DNA from: Anaerolineaceae bacterium
GTDB lineage: Bacteria; Chloroflexota; Anaerolineae; Anaerolineales; Anaerolineaceae
Length of the DNA stretch: 46,425 bases
Direction: 5' to 3'
Assembly (NCBI GenBank): GCA_003563055.1
Contig: PWSY01000096.1
Coordinates: 1-46,425 of the forward strand
Shown: positions 1-7,254 of the stretch, in pieces
Layout: the number at the start of each line of letters is the position of its first letter
Position numbering within the stretch: position 1 is the first letter of the stretch
Made by a program: the position numbers and the translations under genes
Notes under the pieces: generated by a model
Database searches by the model: none
Told to the model about the DNA's origin: nothing
Seen by the model: the letters and a program-made list of their open reading frames with translations, nothing else

Positions 1-11
1 CATCACTGAAC

Positions 12-34
12 GCTATGCTTCTGGTAAGCATAGC
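12..34. other. Perfect hairpin at left edge
   Basis: GCTATGCTT (12-20) is exactly complementary to AAGCATAGC (26-34) around a five-base loop, giving a 9-bp stem. It lies downstream of the rpoD stop. No T-tract follows on the plus strand and only a short mixed tract on the minus strand, so it is not a convincing intrinsic terminator. It could be part of an RNA or of a gene cut by the window edge. Nothing else is recognisable in 1-98. Confidence 0.4.
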
Positions 35-98
35 TCCGGAGGCCAAGACATGTCCATGATTAGTGTTTGCCTTCTCATCTTGGGTAAATTATACAATA

Positions 99-1271
99 TT
101 ATAAATAATCCTTCAACTGTCGGGCTTTGTGAGGATGGCGTAATTGGCGCAACGCTTTACCCTCTATCTGGCGAATGCGTTCACGGGTTAAGCCAAATTT
201 AAGGCCCACCTCTTCCAGGGTATACACCCTGCCATGGTCGAGACCAAACCGTAATCTTAAGATGCGCGCCTCCCTGGGCGATAAAGTGTTCAGCACTTCA
301 TTTATTTTCTCACACATCATCGATTTATAAGTTACCTCAATTGGAGACGGGGTCAATTCATCTTCGACAAACATGCCCAGATCAGAGTCTTCCTCATCGC
401 CAACCGGGCTTTCCAAAGATAAAGGCAGCCAGGAAACACGTGTCATCCATTGGACTTTGCGGATGTCGACCGCCATCTCATCAGCTATCTCACTAACCAA
501 TGGTTTACGCCCCAGCCTATGCTCAAGCTCATAGCTGACTTTATACAGTTGCCGGATCTGATCAATCATGTGCACCGGGATGCGAATGGTACGGCCCTGG
601 ACTGCAATAGCCCGAGTAATCGATTGGCGAATCCACCATGTCGCATAGGTTGAGAATCGAAATCCCCGGGTGTAATCGAATTTTTCTACAGCCTTAATCA
701 GTCCTAAATTCCCTTCCTGGATTAAATCCAGAAAGGGCACCCCACGCCCCATATATTTCTTTGCGACACTGACCACCAATCGGGTATTTGCTTTAATGAG
801 TTGCTCCCAGGCCCGTTCACCGTCATACACTGAGAAAAATAGGGTTTTTTTTTGTTCTCGTGAATAATCCTTATCTGGATCAGCCAGGTCTTCTTTAGCC
901 AACTTCCCCGCTTCTATCCTTTTGGCGAGGGACTGTTCTTCGTCTTTGGTGAGTAAAGAGACGCAGGACATTTCTTTGAGATATAGCCCCACACTATCAT
1001 CTGACTCGACCAAATCTATTTCCTCCCCGTTTAGCGGCTCAACCACAAGCCCTGTATCAGCCACTTGCTTATTTGCCATTTTTGCAACCTGGATAACCAC
1101 ACCCTTGAGGTGAAGCTGTTTTTTGATGAAACGCAATTGCCCCATCTCGTCATCACCATGAGGGACTGATGCCATCAATTCTTCAATTGTTATATAGCCC
1201 TGTGTGTCAGCGATTTCCAACAGCGTTTCAATGACTTTATCGTTCTCATTTCGCTGACAATCTCTGACCAT
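99..1271 (-). CDS. rpoD: RNA polymerase primary-type sigma factor (sigma-70, RpoD/SigA)
   Basis: Sigma-70 family factor of 390 residues that directs RNA polymerase to -35/-10 promoters. Visible parts in order: a short region 1.1-like N-terminus (about 10-65, with GYITIEELM); region 1.2 (about 90-125, [10 protein letters not shown]); region 2 (about 155-230) with the core-binding and -10 recognition stretch ending in [19 protein letters not shown]; region 3 ([13 protein letters not shown] onward); and region 4 (about 325-385) with the helix-turn-helix [20 protein letters not shown]. There is no large non-conserved insert between regions 1.2 and 2, unlike proteobacterial RpoD. It follows the DUF177 gene by 61 bp on the same strand and probably shares its promoter. 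An AGGAA/AGGT-type ribosome site precedes the ATG. Chloroflexota often carry several RpoD-like factors, so whether this is the essential one cannot be told from the sequence. Confidence 0.92.
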   Translation of the reverse strand: MVRDCQRNENDKVIETLLEIADTQGYITIEELMASVPHGDDEMGQLRFIKKQLHLKGVVIQVAKMANKQVADTGLVVEPLNGEEIDLVESDDSVGLYLKEMSCVSLLTKDEEQSLAKRIEAGKLAKEDLADPDKDYSREQKKTLFFSVYDGERAWEQLIKANTRLVVSVAKKYMGRGVPFLDLIQEGNLGLIKAVEKFDYTRGFRFSTYATWWIRQSITRAIAVQGRTIRIPVHMIDQIRQLYKVSYELEHRLGRKPLVSEIADEMAVDIRKVQWMTRVSWLPLSLESPVGDEEDSDLGMFVEDELTPSPIEVTYKSMMCEKINEVLNTLSPREARILRLRFGLDHGRVYTLEEVGLKFGLTRERIRQIEGKALRQLRHPHKARQLKDYL

Positions 1272-1332
1272 CTACCTGTTCCTGTCAGCTTCGCGTTTAG
1301 ACTTTTTGTCAGATTCCCCTGTAATCAACATA

Positions 1333-1839
1333 TTATGGCAATTCTTCTCTTCGTATCACATCCGCGGACGACCTGACCTCAGCCTGATGTTCACAAACCG
1401 TCTCATTTAAATTAGCCCCACAGACCACACAAAGGCCAAGACAATCTTTTTGGCACAGCCGCTTAATTGGCAATACCAGGATGAGATATTCACGGTAAAG
1501 CGAATTCAGGTCTATAAACCCATCATCGGGTAAAATCATATCCGTTTTTTCGCGATATCTGGATGGAAATTGGTATAATTCTTCAAATTCAACGCTGAGT
1601 GGCTGAAAAATTTCCTTAAGACATCGCACACAAGTTGTTTTGAGGTCAGCATCTGCGGTTATTTGGAGCAATAGACCCTCACGGGTTTTTGATATCCTTA
1701 CAACACTCCTCAGCTGATTAATCAGGAGGTCGTCAATTTCTAATATTTCAAATTCTACGGGCACTTCGCGACTGGTACCAATTGGCTTATGGTACATATA
1801 GCCAACATTCAGCCGCAATGGGTTATTACTTTTATTCAC
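1333..1839 (-). CDS. DUF177/YceD family protein
   Basis: 168-residue YceD-like (DUF177) protein, a family linked in other bacteria and plants to 23S rRNA accumulation or ribosome assembly; the molecular activity is not established. Two cysteine pairs stand out: CVRC near residue 95, and the C-terminal cluster with CQKDC and CVVC at about 133-145, which together could bind a metal such as zinc. The C-terminal metal-like cluster is characteristic of the family. The start is a GTG at 1839, chosen because it places the known N-terminal beta region (LRLNVGYMY) directly after it; the ribosome site is weak. In many bacteria this gene precedes rpmF (L32), but here it is followed by rpoD. Confidence 0.82.
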   Translation of the reverse strand: MNKSNNPLRLNVGYMYHKPIGTSREVPVEFEILEIDDLLINQLRSVVRISKTREGLLLQITADADLKTTCVRCLKEIFQPLSVEFEELYQFPSRYREKTDMILPDDGFIDLNSLYREYLILVLPIKRLCQKDCLGLCVVCGANLNETVCEHQAEVRSSADVIRREELP

Positions 1840-1886
1840 AATAATTCATTCAGAAAGACTAATGGGTAAAATCACATCCGACTAGA

Positions 1887-1915
1887 ATTATATCATACCC
1901 AACGATGAGCGTCAA
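1887..1915 (-). promoter_or_regulatory. Sigma-70 promoter for DUF177-rpoD
   Basis: On the minus strand, -35 TTGACG (1910-1915) and -10 TATAAT (1887-1892) are separated by exactly 17 bp. This is near consensus and predicts a transcript start about 40 nt before the DUF177 GTG. The predicted product of the operon is the kind of sigma factor that would read such a promoter, so autoregulation is possible. Confidence 0.8.
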
Positions 1916-1950
1916 CGCACCCTCCGTAATCTTATTAACAGGAACCACTC

Positions 1951-2553
1951 ATGCAAAAGATACTTCTGCTCGCAACAAGAAATCAGGGGAAAATAGATGA
2001 GATTAAGGCCATATTAGCGCCTCTTGAGTTCAAACTCATTTCTGCACAAGAAATTATTCAAGACCTGACTGTTCCTGAAACAGGCCAGACCTATGCCGAA
2101 AATGCCCGACTAAAAGCACTAGCTTACTTCAATGAGACTGGGTATGTGTCACTGGCAGACGATTCAGGCCTTGAGGTAGATGCGCTTGGCGGTGCACCTG
2201 GCATCTATTCTGCCAGGTTTTCACCCAAGGCCAACGCGGATGACGCAGACCGGCGCGCCTATCTGCTGTCGCAACTGGCCGGAAAGCCAGACCCATGGCA
2301 CGCACATTTCCATTGTACGGCTGTCCTCACCCTACCTGGCGGTGAATACATCGAAACCCACGGGCGCTGTGAGGGAATTATTATTCCACAAGAACGCGGC
2401 AGTGGAGGATTTGGGTATGATCCCATCTTTTATGTGCCCGCTTTTCAAGCCACCATGGCAGAACTGCCTGCCGAAGTAAAAAATAAGATCAGCCATCGGG
2501 CAAAAGCGATTTCAGCAATGAAAGCTAGAATTAAGAAGTTGATGACAACATAA
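1951..2553 (+). CDS. rdgB: XTP/dITP pyrophosphatase (RdgB/HAM1)
   Basis: 200-residue non-canonical purine NTP pyrophosphatase of the HAM1/RdgB family. It hydrolyses dITP, XTP and similar deaminated nucleotides to the monophosphate, cleaning the cytosolic nucleotide pool. Family signatures are all present: the N-terminal nucleotide-binding strand LLATRNQGKIDEI (residues 5-17), the metal/catalytic stretch ADDSGLEVDALGGAPGIYSARF (split about 70-91), and the C-terminal substrate-specificity block GGFGYDPIF with the following SHRAKA (about 150-187). Length is typical. The ATG follows AGGAA by a normal spacing. The gene is divergent from the DUF177-rpoD unit and is followed by a candidate intrinsic terminator. 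Confidence 0.95.
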   Translation: MQKILLLATRNQGKIDEIKAILAPLEFKLISAQEIIQDLTVPETGQTYAENARLKALAYFNETGYVSLADDSGLEVDALGGAPGIYSARFSPKANADDADRRAYLLSQLAGKPDPWHAHFHCTAVLTLPGGEYIETHGRCEGIIIPQERGSGGFGYDPIFYVPAFQATMAELPAEVKNKISHRAKAISAMKARIKKLMTT

Positions 2554-2632
2554 TCTAATGGGTTGTTTTCATTAATCATCAGTCAGAGGCCCATAATCCA
2601 AAAGGCGCTGTGTCAATCAGCTTATTATTAAT

Positions 2633-2659
2633 CGCTTGCCAGTGAGCAATCGCTTTTTT
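2633..2659 (+). terminator. Candidate intrinsic terminator after rdgB
   Basis: CGCTTGC (2633-2639) pairs with GCAATCG (2646-2652) with one mismatch around a six-base loop, and a run of six T follows at 2654-2659. It lies between convergent rdgB and the nitroreductase gene and touches the stop codon of the latter. Confidence 0.5.
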
Positions 2660-3167
2660 ACCACGTATTATAATGAACCCGGGATTCATTAAACCGATCA
2701 ACGGGTTCAGGTTGTGATGCCGGGTGCCCAATGGCAATAAGAGATACAGGGCGAACATCCTTGGGTAAATCCAATAACGACTGCATCCCAAACACACGCT
2801 CGGAATCAGGGAAGATCCCCAACCAAACTGCACCCAGACCTTTGGCGTGCGCGGCCAGCAGGATATTTTCAGTAGCTGCAGAGCAATCTTGCAGCCAACT
2901 GGCCCGCTTCTGCTCTAATTTGCGATCACTGCATACCAAAATGGCTAAGGGTGCATCCATCAGCATTTTTGAATATGGATGAAATTCCGGTATGGCATGC
3001 AAGATTTCCGGATCATCAATGACAACGAAATGCCAGGGCTGCTCATTTTTTGCAGAAGGCGCTTGCATACCTGCCCGCAACAAATCAAGAACATCCTTTT
3101 CAACTACCGGATCATGCTTAAAATCCCTGACACTACGTCGTGTTAATATGGCATCTAATGTATTCAT
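2658..3167 (-). CDS. Nitroreductase-family FMN oxidoreductase
   Basis: 169-residue small nitroreductase-fold protein, expected to bind FMN and act as a dimer using NAD(P)H. Signature features: the N-terminal phosphate-binding TRRSVRDF (residues 9-16), the flavin-contact segment MQAPSAKNEQPW (about 34-45) and the C-terminal AKGLGAVWLG (about 108-117). Such enzymes reduce nitro compounds or quinones or act in cofactor metabolism, and the substrate cannot be inferred. AAAGGA precedes the ATG at good spacing. Seventeen bases separate it from the upstream 67-residue remnant gene, so the two are probably co-transcribed. Confidence 0.88.
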   Translation of the reverse strand: MNTLDAILTRRSVRDFKHDPVVEKDVLDLLRAGMQAPSAKNEQPWHFVVIDDPEILHAIPEFHPYSKMLMDAPLAILVCSDRKLEQKRASWLQDCSAATENILLAAHAKGLGAVWLGIFPDSERVFGMQSLLDLPKDVRPVSLIAIGHPASQPEPVDRFNESRVHYNTW

Positions 3168-3184
3168 AAACAGTCCTTTCCTCG

Positions 3185-3388
3185 TTAATCAAAACCCATT
3201 GAATTGATGTATGATTCCAAAAATCCCTTATCTGTGGTCAGTTCAATAAAAGACAAATCATCACCAATACCCCCACAGAAGGTGGTCAATGCCACCCCGG
3301 CCTCCTGGGCAGCGGTTAAGAGGTCTGTTTCAGTGCTGATACTGATTCGCCTGCCAACAGGCTCAAAACCGATCGTAAAAGAAACCAT
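3185..3388 (-). pseudogene. Remnant of a ferredoxin-ASKHA corrinoid activase (both ends kept, centre lost)
   Basis: Small ORF of 67 codons. Residues 1-40 resemble the start of the 2Fe-2S domain of RACo/RamA-type reductive activases of corrinoid proteins: a beta strand, GRR, then TDLLTAAQEAGVAL and FCGGIG. Only the first cluster cysteine (in TFCGG) survives, and the CxxC and later cysteine are missing, so it cannot hold the usual cluster. Residues 43-67 (IELTTDKGFLESYINSMGF) resemble the far C-terminus of the same family, where an IEL...F...Y/F..A pattern closes the ASKHA domain. The simplest reading is an in-frame deletion of roughly 500 residues between the two ends. A start and a GGAA-like ribosome site remain, so a tiny protein may still be made. 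Both similarity claims come from remembered family patterns, not from an alignment. Confidence 0.5.
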
Positions 3389-3468
3389 CCGTGTTCCAAT
3401 CCCGTCGATTGCGGCTTAATAACCTATACAAGTTATCGCATTTTCAAAAAAATTCACCCGTGTTGGGT

Positions 3469-3957
3469 CTAATTTTTGTAACCGATTTTTCGCAGAAAAC
3501 CCGTGCGCCAGGCAATACCCTCTTCGTCTTCAATGCCAACAGGGCGTTTTCCATCCGCCACACCAAGAATCGCTCGCCCGTCACCCACATCCATCACCAC
3601 AACACTGGTCGGGTTGGCGGTGGCACAATAGATACGGCAAACCTCAGGAACAGCTTTCACCTGGTTAAGAACATTGATTGGGAAGTATCCCTCTCCAAGA
3701 AAGAGGATAAACGCATGACCAGCGCCAATATTTTGGGCGTTTTCCCTGGCGAGCTCTATCATCGCCTCGTCAGTCCCACTCCATCGCACCAGGCACTCAC
3801 CTGAGGCTTCACAAAATGCCAGGCCGAACTTAATACCTGGCACACTGCAAACAAGTGCCTCATGAATATCTTCAATAGTCTTAATAAAATGAGATTGTCC
3901 CAGGATAAAATTGATCGCTTCAGGTTTCTGAATCTTGATATTTTTCATTTCCATCAT
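3469..3957 (-). CDS. Adenosine-specific kinase (DUF355 family)
   Basis: About 162 residues, matching the compact adenosine-specific kinase family (PF04008), which is best known from archaea and thermophilic bacteria and unrelated to ribokinase-type adenosine kinases. Family blocks are present throughout: ILGQSHFIKTIEDIHEAL, SVPGIKFGLAFCEASG, SGTD, IGAGHAFILFLG, PINVLNQVKAVPEVCRIYCAT and the C-terminal WRTGFLRKIGYK. It would phosphorylate adenosine to AMP, though physiological roles in bacteria are little studied. I place the start at the ATG at 3957, or the next at 3954. AGGAG lies 5-8 nt upstream of these, whereas a GTG at 3963 would overlap that site. It is the first gene of a minus-strand run with the activase remnant and the nitroreductase. 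Confidence 0.88.
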   Translation of the reverse strand: MMEMKNIKIQKPEAINFILGQSHFIKTIEDIHEALVCSVPGIKFGLAFCEASGECLVRWSGTDEAMIELARENAQNIGAGHAFILFLGEGYFPINVLNQVKAVPEVCRIYCATANPTSVVVMDVGDGRAILGVADGKRPVGIEDEEGIAWRTGFLRKIGYKN

Positions 3958-4028
3958 TTGCACTCCTTTCTTCGTTAGGTTTATTTTAACATGATTACAA
4001 TAATCAAAACCCTGAATCAGCCCAAGTC

Positions 4029-4055
4029 AAAAAAAGACGTCCTGTAATGGACGCC
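4029..4055 (-). terminator. Intrinsic terminator after lipA
   Basis: On the minus strand, GGCGTCC (4055-4049) and GGACGTC (4042-4036) form a stem with one mismatch around a six-base loop, followed by seven T (complement of A at 4029-4035). It sits 34 bp past the lipA stop in the correct orientation. Confidence 0.72.
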
Positions 4056-4088
4056 TCTCTTTCAGAAAAAGAATTAAACCTCATATTT

Positions 4089-5021
4089 TTACGGGTATAA
4101 ATGTCTGTGAATAGCCGACAATTCTCGCACCTGCTCGCCGGCATGGTAGGATGATCGAACCAGGGGAGCGCTTTCTACCCATTTGAATCCCAGCGCGAGG
4201 CCATAATCCTTCAAAGCGGAAAACTCTTCCAAATGGTAATACCGCTGAATAGGCAGGTGCTTTCGGCTGGGCTGCAGGTACTGGCCAATGGTCAGGATAT
4301 CGACTCCCCAGTCCCGTAAATCACGCATGGTAGCCTGAACTTCTTGGTAGGTTTCACCCAGACCCACCATTATGCCAGATTTTGTCAATACATCTGAGTC
4401 AAGCTGGCGCGCATGGGATAAAACCTTCTCCGACCACTCGTAGCGATCCTGGGGTTGAACCTGCTTGAACAGGCGGGGTACCGTCTCAACATTATGATTG
4501 AGAATTTCGGGGCGGGCGGCCATCACAATCCTTAATGCTTCAATACGGCCTTTAAAATCCGGGATGAGTACTTCAATACTGCAGCCGGGCTGCAATTGCC
4601 GAATACGACGAATGACCATGGCGAAGATTGGGGCGCCACCATCGCGGCGTTCATCCCGGTTAACACTGGTGATGACCGCATGCTTGAGGTTCATCTTGCG
4701 AACAGCCTGCGCAACCCGTTCCGGTTCATTCCAATCCAATAATGCCGGTCGTCCGTGTTTGACATCACAAAATCCACAGGTGCGCGTACAGATATCGCCC
4801 AGCATCAGAAAAGTCGCCGTGCCGCTTCCCCAGCATTCACCCAAATTCGGGCAGCCAGCTTCCTCACATACCGTGTGCAACGATCCACCCCGCATCAGGT
4901 TCTGCAAGTTTTTATAATTTTCACCACTGGGTGCGCGTACTTTTATCCAGCTTGGGCGCCGGGTTGGGGTGGTGTCGATGATTTCAGGATTTATTCTATC
5001 TCTGGTAGGATTTGTCGGCAT
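4089..5021 (-). CDS. lipA: Lipoyl synthase (LipA)
   Basis: 310-residue radical-SAM enzyme that inserts two sulfur atoms into protein-bound octanoyl groups to make lipoyl cofactor. Both iron-sulfur clusters are accounted for: the auxiliary-cluster motif [12 protein letters not shown] (residues about 52-63) and the radical-SAM motif [10 protein letters not shown] (about 78-87). The C-terminal serine ligand block SSYHAG is also present (about 290-295). Length is normal for LipA. The ATG is preceded very closely by GGAGGT. It has its own promoter and terminator and so looks monocistronic. Its partner acyltransferase is 4 kb away at 9029 rather than adjacent, and no lipB is seen in this window. 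Confidence 0.96.
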   Translation of the reverse strand: MPTNPTRDRINPEIIDTTPTRRPSWIKVRAPSGENYKNLQNLMRGGSLHTVCEEAGCPNLGECWGSGTATFLMLGDICTRTCGFCDVKHGRPALLDWNEPERVAQAVRKMNLKHAVITSVNRDERRDGGAPIFAMVIRRIRQLQPGCSIEVLIPDFKGRIEALRIVMAARPEILNHNVETVPRLFKQVQPQDRYEWSEKVLSHARQLDSDVLTKSGIMVGLGETYQEVQATMRDLRDWGVDILTIGQYLQPSRKHLPIQRYYHLEEFSALKDYGLALGFKWVESAPLVRSSYHAGEQVRELSAIHRHLYP

Positions 5022-5037
5022 TGTACCTCCAGCAAAA

Positions 5038-5065
5038 ATTATACTACATCAAATAGCCCAAACAA
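5038..5065 (-). promoter_or_regulatory. Promoter for lipA
   Basis: Minus strand: -10 TATAAT (5038-5043) with a weaker -35 TTGTTT (5060-5065) at 16 bp spacing. The predicted leader to the lipA ATG is short (about 10-15 nt) and contains GGAGGT. Confidence 0.55.
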
Positions 5066-5143
5066 AATGCAGCAAATATATCCTGACGATGGATACTCCT
5101 TTATTTTCCAACGTAAGCCACCTTACCAGGTTGAGGGATGGCC

Positions 5144-6394
5144 TTAATCATTTCTAACATGGTCCGCCCAGGTGATGAAACTGAATCGTTTGTCGAAAAT
5201 TACTCCGATCAAAATCGGAAAGAGGCTGATCAGTGTGGATACCAGTCCAAAAAGTGCTGGGTTAGGCAGCGAGATCAGGTAGCTACCAATGATTGGCCCG
5301 GTGATCAAGGCAATACTCTCAACAGCCGAAACTAACCCTATCATCTCCCCGATCTGCTCCTTTTTTACTTCCTTGCTGATAATCCCATGCATGATATCAA
5401 TACTGCAATATGTGCCAAAGCCGATCATAATAATCACAATAGCAAATTCCCAGATCGAATTTAGGAAGATCAGCCAAACAAAACCAGATGAGAAGATTAC
5501 AAATCCCAGCATAAGTGTCAGGTAATCGCCCAACTTCCGCAGCACCCGAGGGAAGATCAACAACCGCACAAACAAACTAACCATGCCAGTCGCTGTCAGC
5601 AAAATCCCGATTTGTGCAAAGGAAAACCCAAAACGAACTGTGACAAACAACGACAAAGTGAGACGAAAAATAAACAGTGAGAGCGCATTAAACAAACTCT
5701 GAGACAGCCGCAACCGTGGAAGGCGCTCTTTAAGCAGGCTTATAGAAACAAATGGTTTCTTCTCCCTGGGAAAGTCCTTACTGACAGGCAAATTCGCCAC
5801 TAAGGTAGGATGACTTTCTTTCAGCGTGATAACGGTGATAACCAAAGCGATTGCAGCCAGCAAGCTGTTGAAAAGGCCAATCCCCAAGATGCCAAACTGA
5901 AATAGCAAAGCCCCAATCCCAGGCCCAATCAGCCCACCCAGCAGCCAGGCAAGGCCGGCCTTGCTCATTTCATTTGTCCGCTGATCCGGTGATGTACGGT
6001 CCCCGACGATCGTCAGCACAATTTGGACGTTCTTAGAAAAGATCCCATCAATAATCCTGGAGATCACAATCATGGTGAGATTGGTTGAGAAGGCAAGTAG
6101 CAGATAGCCTGCCAGGGCACCCACCCTGCAAATGATCAATATCGGACGGCGTCCAAAGCGATCCGATAATGAGCCCCAAAATATTCCGCTAAAAAACCCC
6201 ATAAATACATTAATTGAGAGGAACATGCCAATTAGCGCAACAGGCACACCCAAATCCAGGAAAATCGGCGCCAGGTAGGGGTTTAACACGGAAATTCCAA
6301 GCACATCCATGAAAGCACCTGCCCATAGGGGAAGCAAGGAATGGGCCAATTTTTGATCCAGGACGGTTTTAACTTTATTTATCATTATCACCAC
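5144..6394 (-). CDS. MFS-family drug-type exporter
   Basis: 416-residue major facilitator with about 12 hydrophobic segments. The loop after the second helix carries the MFS motif A in the form GSLSDRFGRRP (about residues 74-84), and the overall pattern resembles tetracycline/multidrug antiporters of the DHA1 type. The substrate is unknown. The start is uncertain among GTG 6394, GTG 6391 and ATG 6385; none has a strong ribosome site, and the longest form is given. It is divergent from a TetR-like regulator, the usual arrangement for an exporter repressed by its neighbour. A promoter and a palindrome lie in the gap. Confidence 0.88.
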   Translation of the reverse strand: MVIMINKVKTVLDQKLAHSLLPLWAGAFMDVLGISVLNPYLAPIFLDLGVPVALIGMFLSINVFMGFFSGIFWGSLSDRFGRRPILIICRVGALAGYLLLAFSTNLTMIVISRIIDGIFSKNVQIVLTIVGDRTSPDQRTNEMSKAGLAWLLGGLIGPGIGALLFQFGILGIGLFNSLLAAIALVITVITLKESHPTLVANLPVSKDFPREKKPFVSISLLKERLPRLRLSQSLFNALSLFIFRLTLSLFVTVRFGFSFAQIGILLTATGMVSLFVRLLIFPRVLRKLGDYLTLMLGFVIFSSGFVWLIFLNSIWEFAIVIIMIGFGTYCSIDIMHGIISKEVKKEQIGEMIGLVSAVESIALITGPIIGSYLISLPNPALFGLVSTLISLFPILIGVIFDKRFSFITWADHVRND

Positions 6395-6410
6395 TTACTG
6401 CTTATCTCGA

Positions 6411-6429
6411 TGGATTTTGAATAAATCCA
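6411..6429. promoter_or_regulatory. Candidate TetR-type operator
   Basis: TGGATTTTGAATAAATCCA is a perfect inverted repeat with 7-bp arms and a 5-bp centre, the size and symmetry expected for a TetR-family site. It lies between the predicted transcript start of the MFS gene and its start codon, in the divergent gap with the regulator. Assignment rests on position and symmetry only. Confidence 0.5.
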
Positions 6430-6452
6430 ATCAGTAAAACGCACACAGGATG

Positions 6453-6481
6453 AATATAATCCACCCTGACATAGATTACAA
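6453..6481 (-). promoter_or_regulatory. Promoter for the MFS exporter
   Basis: Minus strand: -35 TTGTAA (6476-6481) and -10 TATATT (6453-6458) at 17 bp spacing. The start point would be near 6446, just before the palindrome at 6411-6429, so a bound repressor would block elongation or initiation. Confidence 0.5.
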
Positions 6482-6530
6482 TTATCAATATCACATAACT
6501 GTAGGATATCAAACAAAAGAGTAAAATTGT

Positions 6531-7139
6531 ATGAAACCCAAACCTGACCGCCGGGTACGCCGGACCCGAAAAATGATTCAGAACGCCCTGTTCTCATTAA
6601 TGCAGCAAATGCCCTACGACAAGATTCGCATCAGCCAGATCACTGAAGTTGCGGATATTGCTCGCTCGACGTTTTATTACCATTACGATACCAAGGAAGA
6701 TTTGCTGCTCAGTGTTGCAGATGAGATCATCGACGAATACTTCAAAACTATTGATGAAGTAATTCGCGGCAGTAATAAAAGTCCCACCAGACTGCTCTTC
6801 TCTAAATGGAAGCAAAACCTGGATGTGATGAAACTGATCCTCGAAGCGGGGATGGAATTCAGGATTTACCAGCGCTTGCGAATGTTCAACGCCCAGCGGA
6901 CAGAATCCGATATAACTGAGAACTCCCTTCTGGATGATTACATTCGTACAATGCTGGATGGGGCCTGTTTCGCATTGCTGCTGCGTTGGACAAAAGATGA
7001 GGCCATAATCCCGGTCGATCAGATGGCACAGCTATTTACTGCCTTAAATATCAGTCATTTATTTACATCTCTCGAGACATCACTGCCCGGTTTTGGAGCT
7101 GAAGGCCCAAACAAGCGCTCACATAAGCCCAACAAATAA
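6531..7139 (+). CDS. TetR-family transcriptional regulator
   Basis: 202 residues. The N-terminal 60 residues form a TetR DNA-binding domain: RRTRKMIQNALFSLM (first helix), then the helix-turn-helix ISQITEVADIARSTFYYHYDTKEDLL (split, about 34-60) with the usual turn and FYYHY recognition end. The C-terminal two-thirds is helical and divergent, as expected for a ligand-binding/dimer domain of the TetR_C type often seen in Firmicutes and Chloroflexota regulators. It probably represses the divergent MFS gene, and possibly itself, in response to the exported compound; this is inferred from the arrangement. AAAGAG is the only ribosome-site-like sequence before the ATG. Confidence 0.88.
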   Translation: MKPKPDRRVRRTRKMIQNALFSLMQQMPYDKIRISQITEVADIARSTFYYHYDTKEDLLLSVADEIIDEYFKTIDEVIRGSNKSPTRLLFSKWKQNLDVMKLILEAGMEFRIYQRLRMFNAQRTESDITENSLLDDYIRTMLDGACFALLLRWTKDEAIIPVDQMAQLFTALNISHLFTSLETSLPGFGAEGPNKRSHKPNK

Positions 7140-7175
7140 CTCTATCCCTCTACTCTCCCGATATATGAGGTTAAA

Positions 7176-7214
7176 AAAATATCTTCAGCCCAATGGCAAT
7201 TACCATGATATTTT
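7176..7214. terminator. Possible bidirectional terminator between tetR and LRR genes
   Basis: AAAATATC (7176-7183) pairs with GATATTTT (7207-7214), with an inner ATGG/CCAT stem (7193-7196 and 7203-7206). A/T runs flank both sides. It sits in a convergent gap of 115 bp. The stem is AT-rich and therefore weak. Confidence 0.3.
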
Positions 7215-7254
7215 ATTGTAATCAGGTGGCGTGGTTTGGTTCGATTGATATCAC

